Source: Sphingobacteriales bacterium TSM_CSS
GTDB taxonomy: Bacteria; Bacteroidota; Bacteroidia; Chitinophagales; UBA2359
NCBI GenBank assembly: GCA_002212985.1
Contig: NBMY01000131.1
Coordinates: 1-38,337 of the forward strand
Direction of reading: 5' to 3'
DNA length: 38,337 nt
Positions 8,858 through 17,100 of the stretch are shown one piece after another. The notes under the pieces are model-generated. The model saw only the letters and a program-made list of their open reading frames with translations, had not been told where the DNA came from and ran no database searches. Every line of letters begins with the position of its first letter. Position 1 is the first letter of the stretch. The translations under genes were made by a program, and so were the position numbers.

Positions 8858-10009
8858 TTAGCTTTCTTTGCGTTGAACAAAACCGTATTTGGTAATTAGT
8901 TTTTCGGGCGGGGGTAAATTGTTGTAGTGCCATTTGTTAACAATAACCCCGTTTTTAAGCAGCAGCAGTCCGGGGTTGGAGGTAATCATGGTTTTAAGCA
9001 CGGTGGCATCGGCAATGCAAAATTCATACTCGGCACCGCTTATTATTTTAAACCGGGCAATTTGCTTGGGAGTAGAGGCGGTAAGGCAGCGAAAGTGGTA
9101 ACCGTTGGTTTTGCAAAATTCATACAGGCGGTTAATTTGTGGCTGCATTTTAAGGTTAGAGTGCGAAACATCGGCTGCAACAAGCAGAAAGTTATAGGAG
9201 GTATCGGATAAGATATCGAGCGTAATATCATTTTCATCTTCGGTTTTCACCATAAAATCGGTAATGGGCGGTTGGTAGCCTTGTTTTACCATTTTATTTT
9301 TCATGTGTTGGTAAGTCCAGTTAACGGTATCGCGCCAGGGGTAGTTATCTTCGGTAAATTCTTTAACCAAGCCGGTTTGGTTATTGCGGTAATACAACAC
9401 GGTGGCATATTCAAACTGGGGGGCATCTTCAGGAATGCTCATGCTTTGCAGTATGTTTACCCCGGTTTTGTACGGTCTGAAATCAATAAGCGGCAGGTTA
9501 AGTGTGCCATACATGCCCACAGCCGTGCAGGCCAACCCCGAAAGGAACATGGCCGTTGAATTGCGGTCTGAGTTAAACTCATATTTGTTTCGGGAAGTGT
9601 AATAACCCGATAGCAGCAACGATACAAACATCACCAAAATCCGTGCATATAGGTTGCCCAGAGCGCTGCCGGTTTCAAAAATATCGCCAAAACATACACA
9701 CGCATGTACCACTCCGTAATGCCATGCGTAATAAGCCATTGCCGATGCCATGCCCGATAGCAGCAAAGCACCCAATGCAGCCGTGCGCAGTTTTACCCGC
9801 AACAGCAAACCCACCCCGCATGAGGTACATGCTGCACAAAAAATGAGCGCCGCCGGCAACGACAGCAGTTCAAATTCATCTATATGAAAAACCTTAAAAT
9901 ATTCGGCAATTTTATAGGAAAACCCCATTGCATCAATGCCGCGCATAAAACCAAAGGCACACAGGACAAAACCCGTAAACCATCTGCAAATTGCCAGTAA
10001 ATACGTCAT
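8858..10009 (-). CDS. BT_3928 family protein (DoxX/MauE-like membrane domain plus thioredoxin-like domain)
   Basis: A 383-residue protein. The first 135 residues form a four-helix DoxX/MauE-like membrane domain with the motif CVCFGD (Cys104, Cys106) where relatives usually have CGCFGD. A further helix follows near 150-170. The C-terminal 200 residues are soluble and look like a degenerate thioredoxin fold (NFLLVAADVSHSN, then a strand and ending NPGLLLLKNGVIVNKWHYNNLP), without the CxxC active site. Bacteroidota usually carry this gene near folP and tpiA; neither is here. MauE-like domains of this kind are often linked to disulfide or quinone chemistry, but the role of this family is not established. 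Family call is firm, function inferred only. Confidence 0.8.
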   Translation of the reverse strand: MTYLLAICRWFTGFVLCAFGFMRGIDAMGFSYKIAEYFKVFHIDEFELLSLPAALIFCAACTSCGVGLLLRVKLRTAALGALLLSGMASAMAYYAWHYGVVHACVCFGDIFETGSALGNLYARILVMFVSLLLSGYYTSRNKYEFNSDRNSTAMFLSGLACTAVGMYGTLNLPLIDFRPYKTGVNILQSMSIPEDAPQFEYATVLYYRNNQTGLVKEFTEDNYPWRDTVNWTYQHMKNKMVKQGYQPPITDFMVKTEDENDITLDILSDTSYNFLLVAADVSHSNLKMQPQINRLYEFCKTNGYHFRCLTASTPKQIARFKIISGAEYEFCIADATVLKTMITSNPGLLLLKNGVIVNKWHYNNLPPPEKLITKYGFVQRKES

Positions 10010-10137
10010 AGCTGCAAATTACCCACAATATTAACATAAAAACGCCAAACCTGCAATACCGTCTAAACAGATACCTGAAGGTTTCCACCAAAGTACCTGC
10101 AGTAAATGCTTGCAGCGGTTATTTGGTAAAAACCGGC

Positions 10138-10158
10138 AAAAAAAACCGGCAGCGGTTT
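10138..10158 (-). terminator. Rho-independent terminator of the TerC gene
   Basis: On the minus strand a 6-bp stem (AAACCG/CGGTTT) with loop CTGC is followed directly by a run of eight T including stem bases. The stem overlaps the TAA stop of the TerC gene. Confidence 0.65.
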
Positions 10159-10897
10159 ATTGGTTAAGGTGAACCGGTTTATCTGCCGATTTTCTTACCC
10201 GCATGTTTAGCATTTCTACACCCAATGAGAAGAACATGGCAAAGTAAATATAACCTTTGGGCACATGCTGATGGAACCCTTCGGCCAGCAACATAACCCC
10301 TATGAGCAACAGAAATGACAACGCCAGCATTTTTACCGATGGGTGCCGCTCAATAAAGGCGCTTATTTTGTTAACAAATACCAGCATAATGATCATGGAA
10401 ATAACAACTGCAATGATCATTACCTCTACGTGCTTTACCAAACCAACGGCGGTTAAAATAGAGTCGAAAGAAAACACCATGTCCAGCAGTACAATTTGAA
10501 GCACCACCGCTCCAAACCCTTTTATTTGCTTGGCTTCTTGCGAAAAATCCACTCCTTCTAATTTATGGTGAATTTCGGTAGTGGCTTTGTAGAGCAGAAA
10601 AATACCGCCTGCAATTAAAATTAGGTCGCGCCAGCTAAGGTCAAATGCCAATCCAAAGTTGTGAACAGATAACACGGGTTGGGTTAATCCAACTATCCAG
10701 CTAATGCCCAGCAACAGCAAAATTCTGAAACCCAGCGCCAGCACCAAACCAAGCCTGCGGGCTTTTTCCTGCTCACCGGCAGGCAAGCGCCCCGAAACTA
10801 TTGATAAAAATACAAGATTGTCTATACCCAAAACCACTTCCATCAGGGTAAGGGTAAGCAAACTAAGCAAAACATCGGGTTGCAAGAACATTTCCAT
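10157..10897 (-). CDS. TerC family integral membrane protein
   Basis: A 246-residue protein with about seven membrane helices. The TerC signature is present in both halves: LMEVVLGIDNLVFLSI with acidic residues Glu20 and Asp26 inside helix 1, and LLDMVFSFDSILTAVG with Asp residues in a later helix. The family includes tellurite-resistance TerC and the Mn-exporting MeeF/MeeY-type proteins, in which these intramembrane acidic residues are thought to bind metal. The closest type by length and by the C-terminal FHQHVPKGYIYFAMFFSLGVE segment is the YgdQ/YkoY group. No ter operon genes are nearby, so manganese or other metal export is more likely than tellurite resistance, but this is inference. 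The gene is divergent from the membrane protein at 11033. Confidence 0.88.
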   Translation of the reverse strand: MEMFLQPDVLLSLLTLTLMEVVLGIDNLVFLSIVSGRLPAGEQEKARRLGLVLALGFRILLLLGISWIVGLTQPVLSVHNFGLAFDLSWRDLILIAGGIFLLYKATTEIHHKLEGVDFSQEAKQIKGFGAVVLQIVLLDMVFSFDSILTAVGLVKHVEVMIIAVVISMIIMLVFVNKISAFIERHPSVKMLALSFLLLIGVMLLAEGFHQHVPKGYIYFAMFFSLGVEMLNMRVRKSADKPVHLNQ

Positions 10898-11032
10898 ATT
10901 TAACTTGTGCCAATTTTAATTAAGGATAACCAATTTTGTCAACTTGTTGTTTCCCGAGCAAATAAATATTGCCCGATAAATCAGATTTTTGTAAAAAAAT
11001 ACCGAAATTTGACGCAAAGTTATAAAACGCTT

Positions 11033-12019
11033 ATGCTGGGTGCTTATTCCGATGTAATAATTATTTGCCTGATGGGCATTTTTGGCGGTTTTGTTTACAG
11101 TTTGCAAACCGGAACCGTAACCTTACCCCACCGCGACAATAAAAACAGCCTGAACCTTGGTTTTTTGGCTAATTGTATTTTTGGCATGGCCGGCGCAATT
11201 GTTATTTTTCTAATTGTGCCAGGCGATTTTGATTTCAGCAACCCCAAAGGATCTGATTTCATTAAGTCGGTGGCAACTGCACTTATTGGCGGCTGGGGAG
11301 GCCTGGCGCTGGTAGAAAAGGTGTTCTCCTCGCAGTTTTCGGAACTGGAAAAAAAACTCAAAGAAAAAGAAGTACAGGAAATTACCGATGTAAAAGTATT
11401 GGAAACAGCCAATCAATACCTCAACAGTTCAACATCTGTGCAAATGCCCGAACGCGATTTGCAGGAGTTAATTAAAACGGCTTCGCCTGCGGTAAAAGCC
11501 ACCATATTAAACGAAGCGCAAAGACTTAGAAGCGAAAACTGGAACAGCAACAAAACCAAAATGGAGCGAACCATACCGGTTTTTGAGGCTATTTCCGAAG
11601 CGCCTCCTACCGAAGATAAAAACCATCAGGTATTTGGACAATTAGGCTTTGCTCTTAAAGACAAAACAATACCAGACTACAGGGCGGCTAAAGAAAACCT
11701 CGATAAAGCCATTGAACTGCGAAATAGCGCCAATACCGGCGGCTTTGCCTGGTACGAGTTTAACCGCGCCATTTGTAACATACATTTGGACAACAATTTT
11801 AAACGTCAAACCGCCGCCGAATCCAACCTGCGCGAACTAATAACCACCGACCTCCGCATTGCCTTTGCAGATAACCTGCTGCTGGAAAGATTAGAAAAAA
11901 ATGCAAGCCTTTCGGGAGGCGATTCCGATATTTTAGCCATTAAGCAATGGCTCGATGTAAACAACATAAGCGGCGAATCGGTTGGTATTGGCTGGCTCGA
12001 TGCCGCTAAAGCTGCCTGA
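11033..12019 (+). CDS. Membrane protein with coiled coil and TPR-like C-terminus, unknown function
   Basis: A 328-residue protein from the ATG at 11033; an in-frame TTG at 10907 would add 42 residues that look like translated leader and lack any domain. Three hydrophobic segments lie in the first 110 residues (DVIIICLMGIFGGFVYSL, a second around NCIFGMAGAIVIFLIV, a third around TALIGGWGGLAL). A charged coiled coil follows (SELEKKLKEKEVQE). The C-terminal 200 residues are alpha-helical and include a TPR-like pair (DYRAAKENLDKAIELRN, AWYEFNRAICNIHL). I do not recognise a named family. It could act as a membrane-anchored scaffold. A hairpin terminator follows the stop codon. Confidence 0.7.
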   Translation: MLGAYSDVIIICLMGIFGGFVYSLQTGTVTLPHRDNKNSLNLGFLANCIFGMAGAIVIFLIVPGDFDFSNPKGSDFIKSVATALIGGWGGLALVEKVFSSQFSELEKKLKEKEVQEITDVKVLETANQYLNSSTSVQMPERDLQELIKTASPAVKATILNEAQRLRSENWNSNKTKMERTIPVFEAISEAPPTEDKNHQVFGQLGFALKDKTIPDYRAAKENLDKAIELRNSANTGGFAWYEFNRAICNIHLDNNFKRQTAAESNLRELITTDLRIAFADNLLLERLEKNASLSGGDSDILAIKQWLDVNNISGESVGIGWLDAAKAA

Positions 12020-12023
12020 ACCC

Positions 12024-12045
12024 GCCCATAGAACGGGCAATTTTT
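12024..12045 (+). terminator. Hairpin terminator after the 11033-12019 gene
   Basis: GCCC and GGGC pair across ATAGAAC, and are followed by AATTTTT. The stem is short but GC-only and correctly placed five bases after the TGA. Confidence 0.5.
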
Positions 12046-12066
12046 CAACTTTTAACTGCTTTGCCC

Positions 12067-12738
12067 ATGAAAACGGTTTTGTTTTATTTTGCAGGTATGC
12101 TTAACAAAAATACTGCAACTGCGCTTTTTTTGCTCTTTACCATTGCCGCAAACCCTGCACGCATCTTTGCTCAGGAAGGACCCGAATCTATTTCTTACGA
12201 CCCCAACGACCCCTCTAATATTGTACGCCAATGGGAAGGCCCCTGGAACAACAATGAAGGTTGGACTTATTGGAAGGGAACCATGGCCAATAATACCGCC
12301 ACCTGGCTTTTTGACAACAATCAGGGCGAGCGGAGAATAGGCTACGATTTGAACAACGACGGAAGGTATGAACGCTGGCAGGAAGAGTTAACCTTACCCG
12401 GAAAACCCGCTTTACAGGTTTATCATTGGGATTATAACCAGGACGGAACAGATAACACCATTGCTTGGGCCGAAGCCGGCAACTGGATTGAAAAAGTATG
12501 GGATGCTAATTACGATGGACTGTTTGACAGTTGGTGCTCTTATACCCAACCCGGCTGCGTGCAGTTTATAGCTGCTTCGGACTGCAATTTGGCAGAACAA
12601 AAACGGGCTTTTGATGCCGCTTACAAGGCTTATTTGGAAGCACAACAGGGCAATGCCACCACACAAAAATATTATTACCTGCTCTATCAGCGCGAAGACC
12701 TGATTTTTAAAATTTGCAAAAATATTAACATGCGCTAA
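12067..12738 (+). CDS. Secreted protein with three DxNxDG loops, paralog 1
   Basis: A 223-residue protein with a signal peptide ending in RIFAQ near residue 36. The mature part contains the aromatic-rich core WEGPWNN, WTYWKG and three putative calcium-binding loops of the EF-hand/dockerin/thrombospondin-3 style: DLNNDG (94-99), DYNQDG (122-127) and DANYDG (146-151), each followed by an aromatic or hydrophobic residue and Trp (YERWQEE, DNTIAW, FDSWC). Cysteines cluster at SWCSYTQPGC and near 173. The last 50 residues are helical (DAAYKAYLEAQQ). It is about half identical over the core to the next gene. I know no named family. Start: ATG at 12067 gives MKTVLF, like MKPVVF in the paralog; the ATG at 12097 is a credible alternative. 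Confidence 0.75.
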   Translation: MKTVLFYFAGMLNKNTATALFLLFTIAANPARIFAQEGPESISYDPNDPSNIVRQWEGPWNNNEGWTYWKGTMANNTATWLFDNNQGERRIGYDLNNDGRYERWQEELTLPGKPALQVYHWDYNQDGTDNTIAWAEAGNWIEKVWDANYDGLFDSWCSYTQPGCVQFIAASDCNLAEQKRAFDAAYKAYLEAQQGNATTQKYYYLLYQREDLIFKICKNINMR

Positions 12739-12805
12739 CGTCTGAATTATCCACAGCGTTTGTTTTTTTCCGCAACCGGCAGGGTGCAAAATAAATTATT
12801 ATACG

Positions 12806-12813
12806 TACTTTTG
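12806..12813 (+). promoter_or_regulatory. -7 promoter element, TACTTTTG
   Basis: Exact match to TAnnTTTG, 60 bases upstream of the ATG at 12874. No clear -33 TTG. It suggests that the second paralog has its own promoter. Confidence 0.5.
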
Positions 12814-12873
12814 CATGTTTCGGCGTTTTGCCGCCCGAAAAGGGCAATGTTTACCTTACCTACTTCTATTATT

Positions 12874-13500
12874 ATGAAACCGGTTGTTTTTAACAAAAAC
12901 CCTTTTGTTGCAGTTGGGTTTGCCTTGTTGCTTGTTTGTTTTTTGAACGCTGTTTTGCAGGCTCAGTCAGTTGTGGTTACAAAATGGGAGGGGCCCTGGA
13001 AAGAAAGCCCTAACTGGGATTATTGGCGCGGTATGCTCAACAACGGCGGCACCATGTGGGCTTGGAATAACTCGCAGGGGCATCGCAAATTTGCTATAGA
13101 TATGAACAACGACGGCAGGTATGAATACTGGCAGGAAGAATTTGCCATACCCGAAAAACCCGTTTTGCTGATACACCATTGGGATTATAACCAGGATAAT
13201 GTTGATGAGGCAATAGCCTGGGCGGAAAGCGGCAACTGGATTGAAAAAGTGTGGGATGGTAACAAAGATGGTAAAATGGATTCGTGGTGTATGTATTCTG
13301 CTGCTTCCTGTGTTGATTACCAAGGTGCAACTAAAAACAACATCAACATCAAGGACAAAAAATTAGCCCTTGACAATGCCGAAAAAGAATACCGAAACTC
13401 GGCAAATAAAAATGAAACAGCTAAAAAATATGCCGAAACTCAGTTTATCCGCACCGATGTAATTTACCGCATTTGCAACGATATTGTTACTAAAAAGTAA
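12874..13500 (+). CDS. Secreted protein with DxNxDG loops, paralog 2
   Basis: A 208-residue protein from the ATG at 12874, which gives a standard signal peptide ending in LQAQ near residue 31; a longer frame from a non-ATG codon at 12760 crosses the probable promoter and is rejected. The core repeats that of the preceding gene: KWEGPWKE, WDYWRG, DMNNDG (76-81) followed by RYEYWQEE, DYNQDN (104-109) and DGNKDG (128-133) followed by KMDSWC. In the second loop the final glycine is replaced by asparagine. The C-terminal 60 residues are charged and helical. Calcium binding is inferred from loop spacing only. The last 11 bases overlap the 3' end of the convergent DUF6702 gene. Confidence 0.78.
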   Translation: MKPVVFNKNPFVAVGFALLLVCFLNAVLQAQSVVVTKWEGPWKESPNWDYWRGMLNNGGTMWAWNNSQGHRKFAIDMNNDGRYEYWQEEFAIPEKPVLLIHHWDYNQDNVDEAIAWAESGNWIEKVWDGNKDGKMDSWCMYSAASCVDYQGATKNNINIKDKKLALDNAEKEYRNSANKNETAKKYAETQFIRTDVIYRICNDIVTKK

Positions 13501-13966
13501 CCGTATCAGACGCTTTTACCTTGCTTAACAACAGGCTTTTCTTGTTTTTGCCTGTGGTAATGTGTACAATATTGCTTTGGGTTTCAAATACATCGGTAAG
13601 CAGTTGGCTGGTTACTTTCAGGCTTTTAAGTTCCCTTACCCCGCTTATTTCCAGATAACACCATGTAGCGTCGGCGCTAATTTCTTTACCCACAAAATTA
13701 TACTGCACCGGTTTGCCATTCAGTTCAAACTGCAGCCGGTCCTTCAGGTATTGCCTTACATATTGGCTGGCATCGGGGTTTTCGCGGTCGGTGCCAAGGT
13801 GCATCTTTTCGCCGGTGGCTTTTTCAAGGGCAGCCTCCAAATCATCGGTAAAAATTTTACAACTTATTTCTACCGATTGTGTGTATTGATTGTATTCAAT
13901 TTGCGTAATGCTTACGTAGTAAGAATGCAGCAATGTACTCACCATTAACCACAAATACATTATCAT
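13490..13966 (-). CDS. DUF6702 family protein
   Basis: A 158-residue protein with the typical DUF6702 pattern: HSYYVSITQIEYN near the N-terminus, VEISCKIFTDDLEAAL, a middle YLKDRLQFELNGK, GKEISADATWCYLEI and the near-terminal NIVHITTGKNKKSLLL. The short hydrophobic start (MYLWLMVSTLLHS) acts as a signal peptide or anchor. Family members are small exported proteins of Bacteroidota, of unknown function, often next to M1-type peptidase genes; none is seen here. The ATG at 13966 is used; the ATG at 13960 is equally possible. The gene is divergent from the helicase-nuclease gene, and their predicted promoters interlock. Confidence 0.85.
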   Translation of the reverse strand: MIMYLWLMVSTLLHSYYVSITQIEYNQYTQSVEISCKIFTDDLEAALEKATGEKMHLGTDRENPDASQYVRQYLKDRLQFELNGKPVQYNFVGKEISADATWCYLEISGVRELKSLKVTSQLLTDVFETQSNIVHITTGKNKKSLLLSKVKASDTVTF

Positions 13967-13973
13967 ATAATGC

Positions 13974-14004
13974 TAAATTTAGTTGTTGAAAAAATATGGC
14001 GCAA
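13974..14004 (-). promoter_or_regulatory. Promoter of the DUF6702 gene
   Basis: TTG at 14004-14002, a 20-base spacer and TAAATTTA at 13981-13974 (one mismatch to TAnnTTTG), immediately before the ATG at 13966. Spacing fits the -33/-7 promoter type of the phylum. Confidence 0.45.
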
Positions 14005-14018
14005 TTGTTGTACTTTTG
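13986..14018 (+). promoter_or_regulatory. Promoter of the helicase-nuclease gene
   Basis: TTG at 13986-13988, a 22-base spacer and an exact TACTTTTG at 14011-14018. It predicts a leader of about 120 bases before the ATG at 14145 and excludes the longer non-ATG start at 13983. Confidence 0.5.
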
Positions 14019-14144
14019 CCCCACAAAAATACGCTTTTTTCCAATAAATGTAACTTTCGGGCCGTCATATTACCAACGCAGGCAGTTGTTAATGGCTTTC
14101 GGCAGTTTAACCTCCTTTTTTTGTTCAATTTCTCCCTTGCAGCA

Positions 14145-17100
14145 ATGGCAAAACAAAACTTTTTGCAGCTTCTTCGCCAAAAACTCAGTACCGGAAACCG
14201 CCGCTCCATACACCTTAGCGTACTGCCGGGCAACCTTCTGAACCGCGTAGATGTGGCACTGCTCGATTTGTTGCAGGAAAAAATGGCGCTCAAACTTATT
14301 GAAACCTTGCTCAATAAGCCCAAATTTACCCTAACCATACAATACGACCGCGCCGAAAGCCTGCACCGCCTGCCACCCGATGAGCAAAAAAACCTGCTGC
14401 ACCTGCAAAAACGCCTCAATGCCCTCTGCTACGAAAACAACGACAACTTTCTGGAGCACGGCGTAAAACCCTTCGGAATAGGTTACCCCATTTTAATTAA
14501 ACGCGACCGCCGCGACCCGTCGAAACTCATTAAAGCGCCTGTTTTTATCTGGAACCTCGATATTGAAAAATCGGCCACTCATGCTTTTAAGTGGACCATT
14601 AAGCGCGACGAAGACTTTGCCGTGTATTTTAATCAGGTACTCCTCTCACACATGGAAACCGATGAGGGCATTTCGTTGCAAAATATTGCCGACTCCTTTA
14701 ACCCCGATGAACCCTTAAGCAGCCAAGGCATTGTTGACCTCTGCAACCAACTGCTGCGGCAGTTAAACGCCGGCGAAGAGTACCCGCAAGCCACCATTGC
14801 TGTTTGCCCCGGCCCCGATACCCTTAAACACCTCGATTTTACCAAACCCGTATTGCGCTGGAGCGCTGTACTGGGCATTTATAAAACCCAGAAACAAAGT
14901 ATAATAAAAGACATTGACCAACTGCTTAAACAACAATCTGCCGCTACACAACAAACCAAGCCCGATGAAATACCGCAACAGGGCGCTGTTGATGACCCCA
15001 ACTACGGCGTTGTTTTGCAAGACAACCCGCCTATTACGGCCTCGTACCAGCAACATACTTTTGCCTGCGTTACCACAGACCCCTCGCAACAGGCGGTGGT
15101 AAACAACATGGTCCTGCAGCCGCGCCAAATTATACAAGGGCCGCCCGGAACAGGTAAAAGCCAGTCGCTTACGGCAGTAATTTCAAATGCGCTTGATAAC
15201 AACGCCAAATGCTTAGTGGTTTGCGAAAAGCGAACCGCATTGGAAGTAGTGCAAAACAACCTGAAAGCCGTTGGGTTGGGCGGCCTTGCCATTATTATTG
15301 AAGATATTGCCAAAGACCGCACCAAAGTAGTTGATATTGTTCGACAGCAATTGGAAGAAAACATAGTGCCCGTTTATTTTGCCGAACAGGAATACCACGA
15401 TTTACTGTATGCCGCCCAAACCAGCCGCGAAGCGCTAAACGCAACCCACCATTTTTTGGCTCAAAAACTGCTGGCCAACTGGAATTGGACAGACGTGGCA
15501 GGTAAATTTTTACAGGCCGATGAAGCCTGCGGACATGCCAAACACCTTGCGGCAAACGGTTTGAATTATTCCGATTTTGCCTTTTCCACGCCCGAATACC
15601 AGCGCCTTACCGAAGTGGTCAGCCAAGGCAACGCTTTGTTTGCCCAAATAGGCTCGCTGCAACACCCGCTACAGGCAATTAACCCCATGTTGTTTTTGCG
15701 CCAAAACGCCGGGCAACTGCTCTTTTTGCTTAAAGAAAAAGGCGCCGCAGAATTGGCTGGGCTGCAGGCCGCCATACAGCTAATTGAACAACTGACTACA
15801 GATTATGCGCAGGCATTGGAGGTGCATTACCGGCAGTTTTACCACCAATTGTTGCAAATGTGCAACACCCTGATGGCACTGCTAAACGCTGCCCTTGCGC
15901 AATACGGAAAACAATTTGACCAACGCACCGGGTTGCCGGCAACATCGGTTAAGGCGCTTGGATGGGTGGTGAGTAAGTTTAAAAACATCGGGCAATTGCA
16001 GCAGGAAGCCATCGGGCAATACCTCCAACTTCAGCAATATTATGCTCAATACCCCTATTTCCCGCATCAATTTTTACCGGTAACCAAAGAACAGCCCGAA
16101 ACTTTTACCCATTTGCTAAACAATGTTGCCACCCTGCAAAACCTGCTCGAAAACTGGTTTAATGCTCTTGGGCAGCTTATTGCCCGGGAAACCCAAAACT
16201 TGCATTATGGCGCACCACACCCCGCAGCGCCCCTGCAAATGCAACTGCAAACAGCCCGAAATACCTACCGCCAACTGGCACAAGACCATAACAAAGACAG
16301 CCTGCTGTACGACGATATGGCCGAACAAACCGAACTGCCCGATACCCAACTCATGATTTTGAACCGTACCGCCCTGCAATGGCATACCGTTTTGCAAAAT
16401 TTACACCGTTTCAGAGAGTTTTACGACTGGCAGCGGTTTTTTCTGCCCCTGCAACCGCATGAACAGCAACTGCTGCTGGCCCTTACCGAACGGCAACTCC
16501 ATACATGGCAATTTGCATTTGAACAATGGTACCTGCACGGACTACTTAAAAGAAACGAAACACCGCAAACCCCCGGAAACGACCAAAATATAACCCGCTT
16601 TGCCACTCTGCTGCACCAACTGCACCAGCTGCAAACCGCCAAAATAGTGAACCAATGGAAGGTTAAACAACAGCGCGCCGTTGCTGCTTTTAATAAACGC
16701 AATATTAACTTTAACGTAAAACAACTTTTTAATAAAAGAGGCAGCAAAGGGCAGCAACGAACCCCTTTGCGCACCATTATTCATTCCGATTTCGGGTTGT
16801 TTACCGATTTTTTCCCTGTTTTGCTGGTAAACCCGGTGGTGTGCAGTTCAATTTTACCGCTCAAACAGGGATTGTTTGATGTGGTAATTTTTGACGAAGC
16901 CAGCCAGTTGCGCCTCGAAGAAACTTATACCGCTTTGCTTAGAGGAAAATACAAAATTGTATCGGGCGATACGCATCAAATGCCGCCTTCCGATTATTTT
17001 GACAGCGGCAATGCATTGCTCCTCGATACCACGATGCCCGAAACAACCGACGACACCGGTGAAGATGATGCCATACCCGATGATATGGCAATAACCGACC

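Noticed and set aside
10907-11032. 42-codon extension of the membrane/TPR-like gene
   Set aside because: Starts at TTG, lies in the divergent promoter region next to the TerC gene and precedes the first membrane helix with no domain.
13983-14144. 54-codon N-terminal extension of the helicase-nuclease gene
   Set aside because: It starts at TTG, crosses the predicted promoter at 13986-14018 and has no similarity to the family N-terminus.
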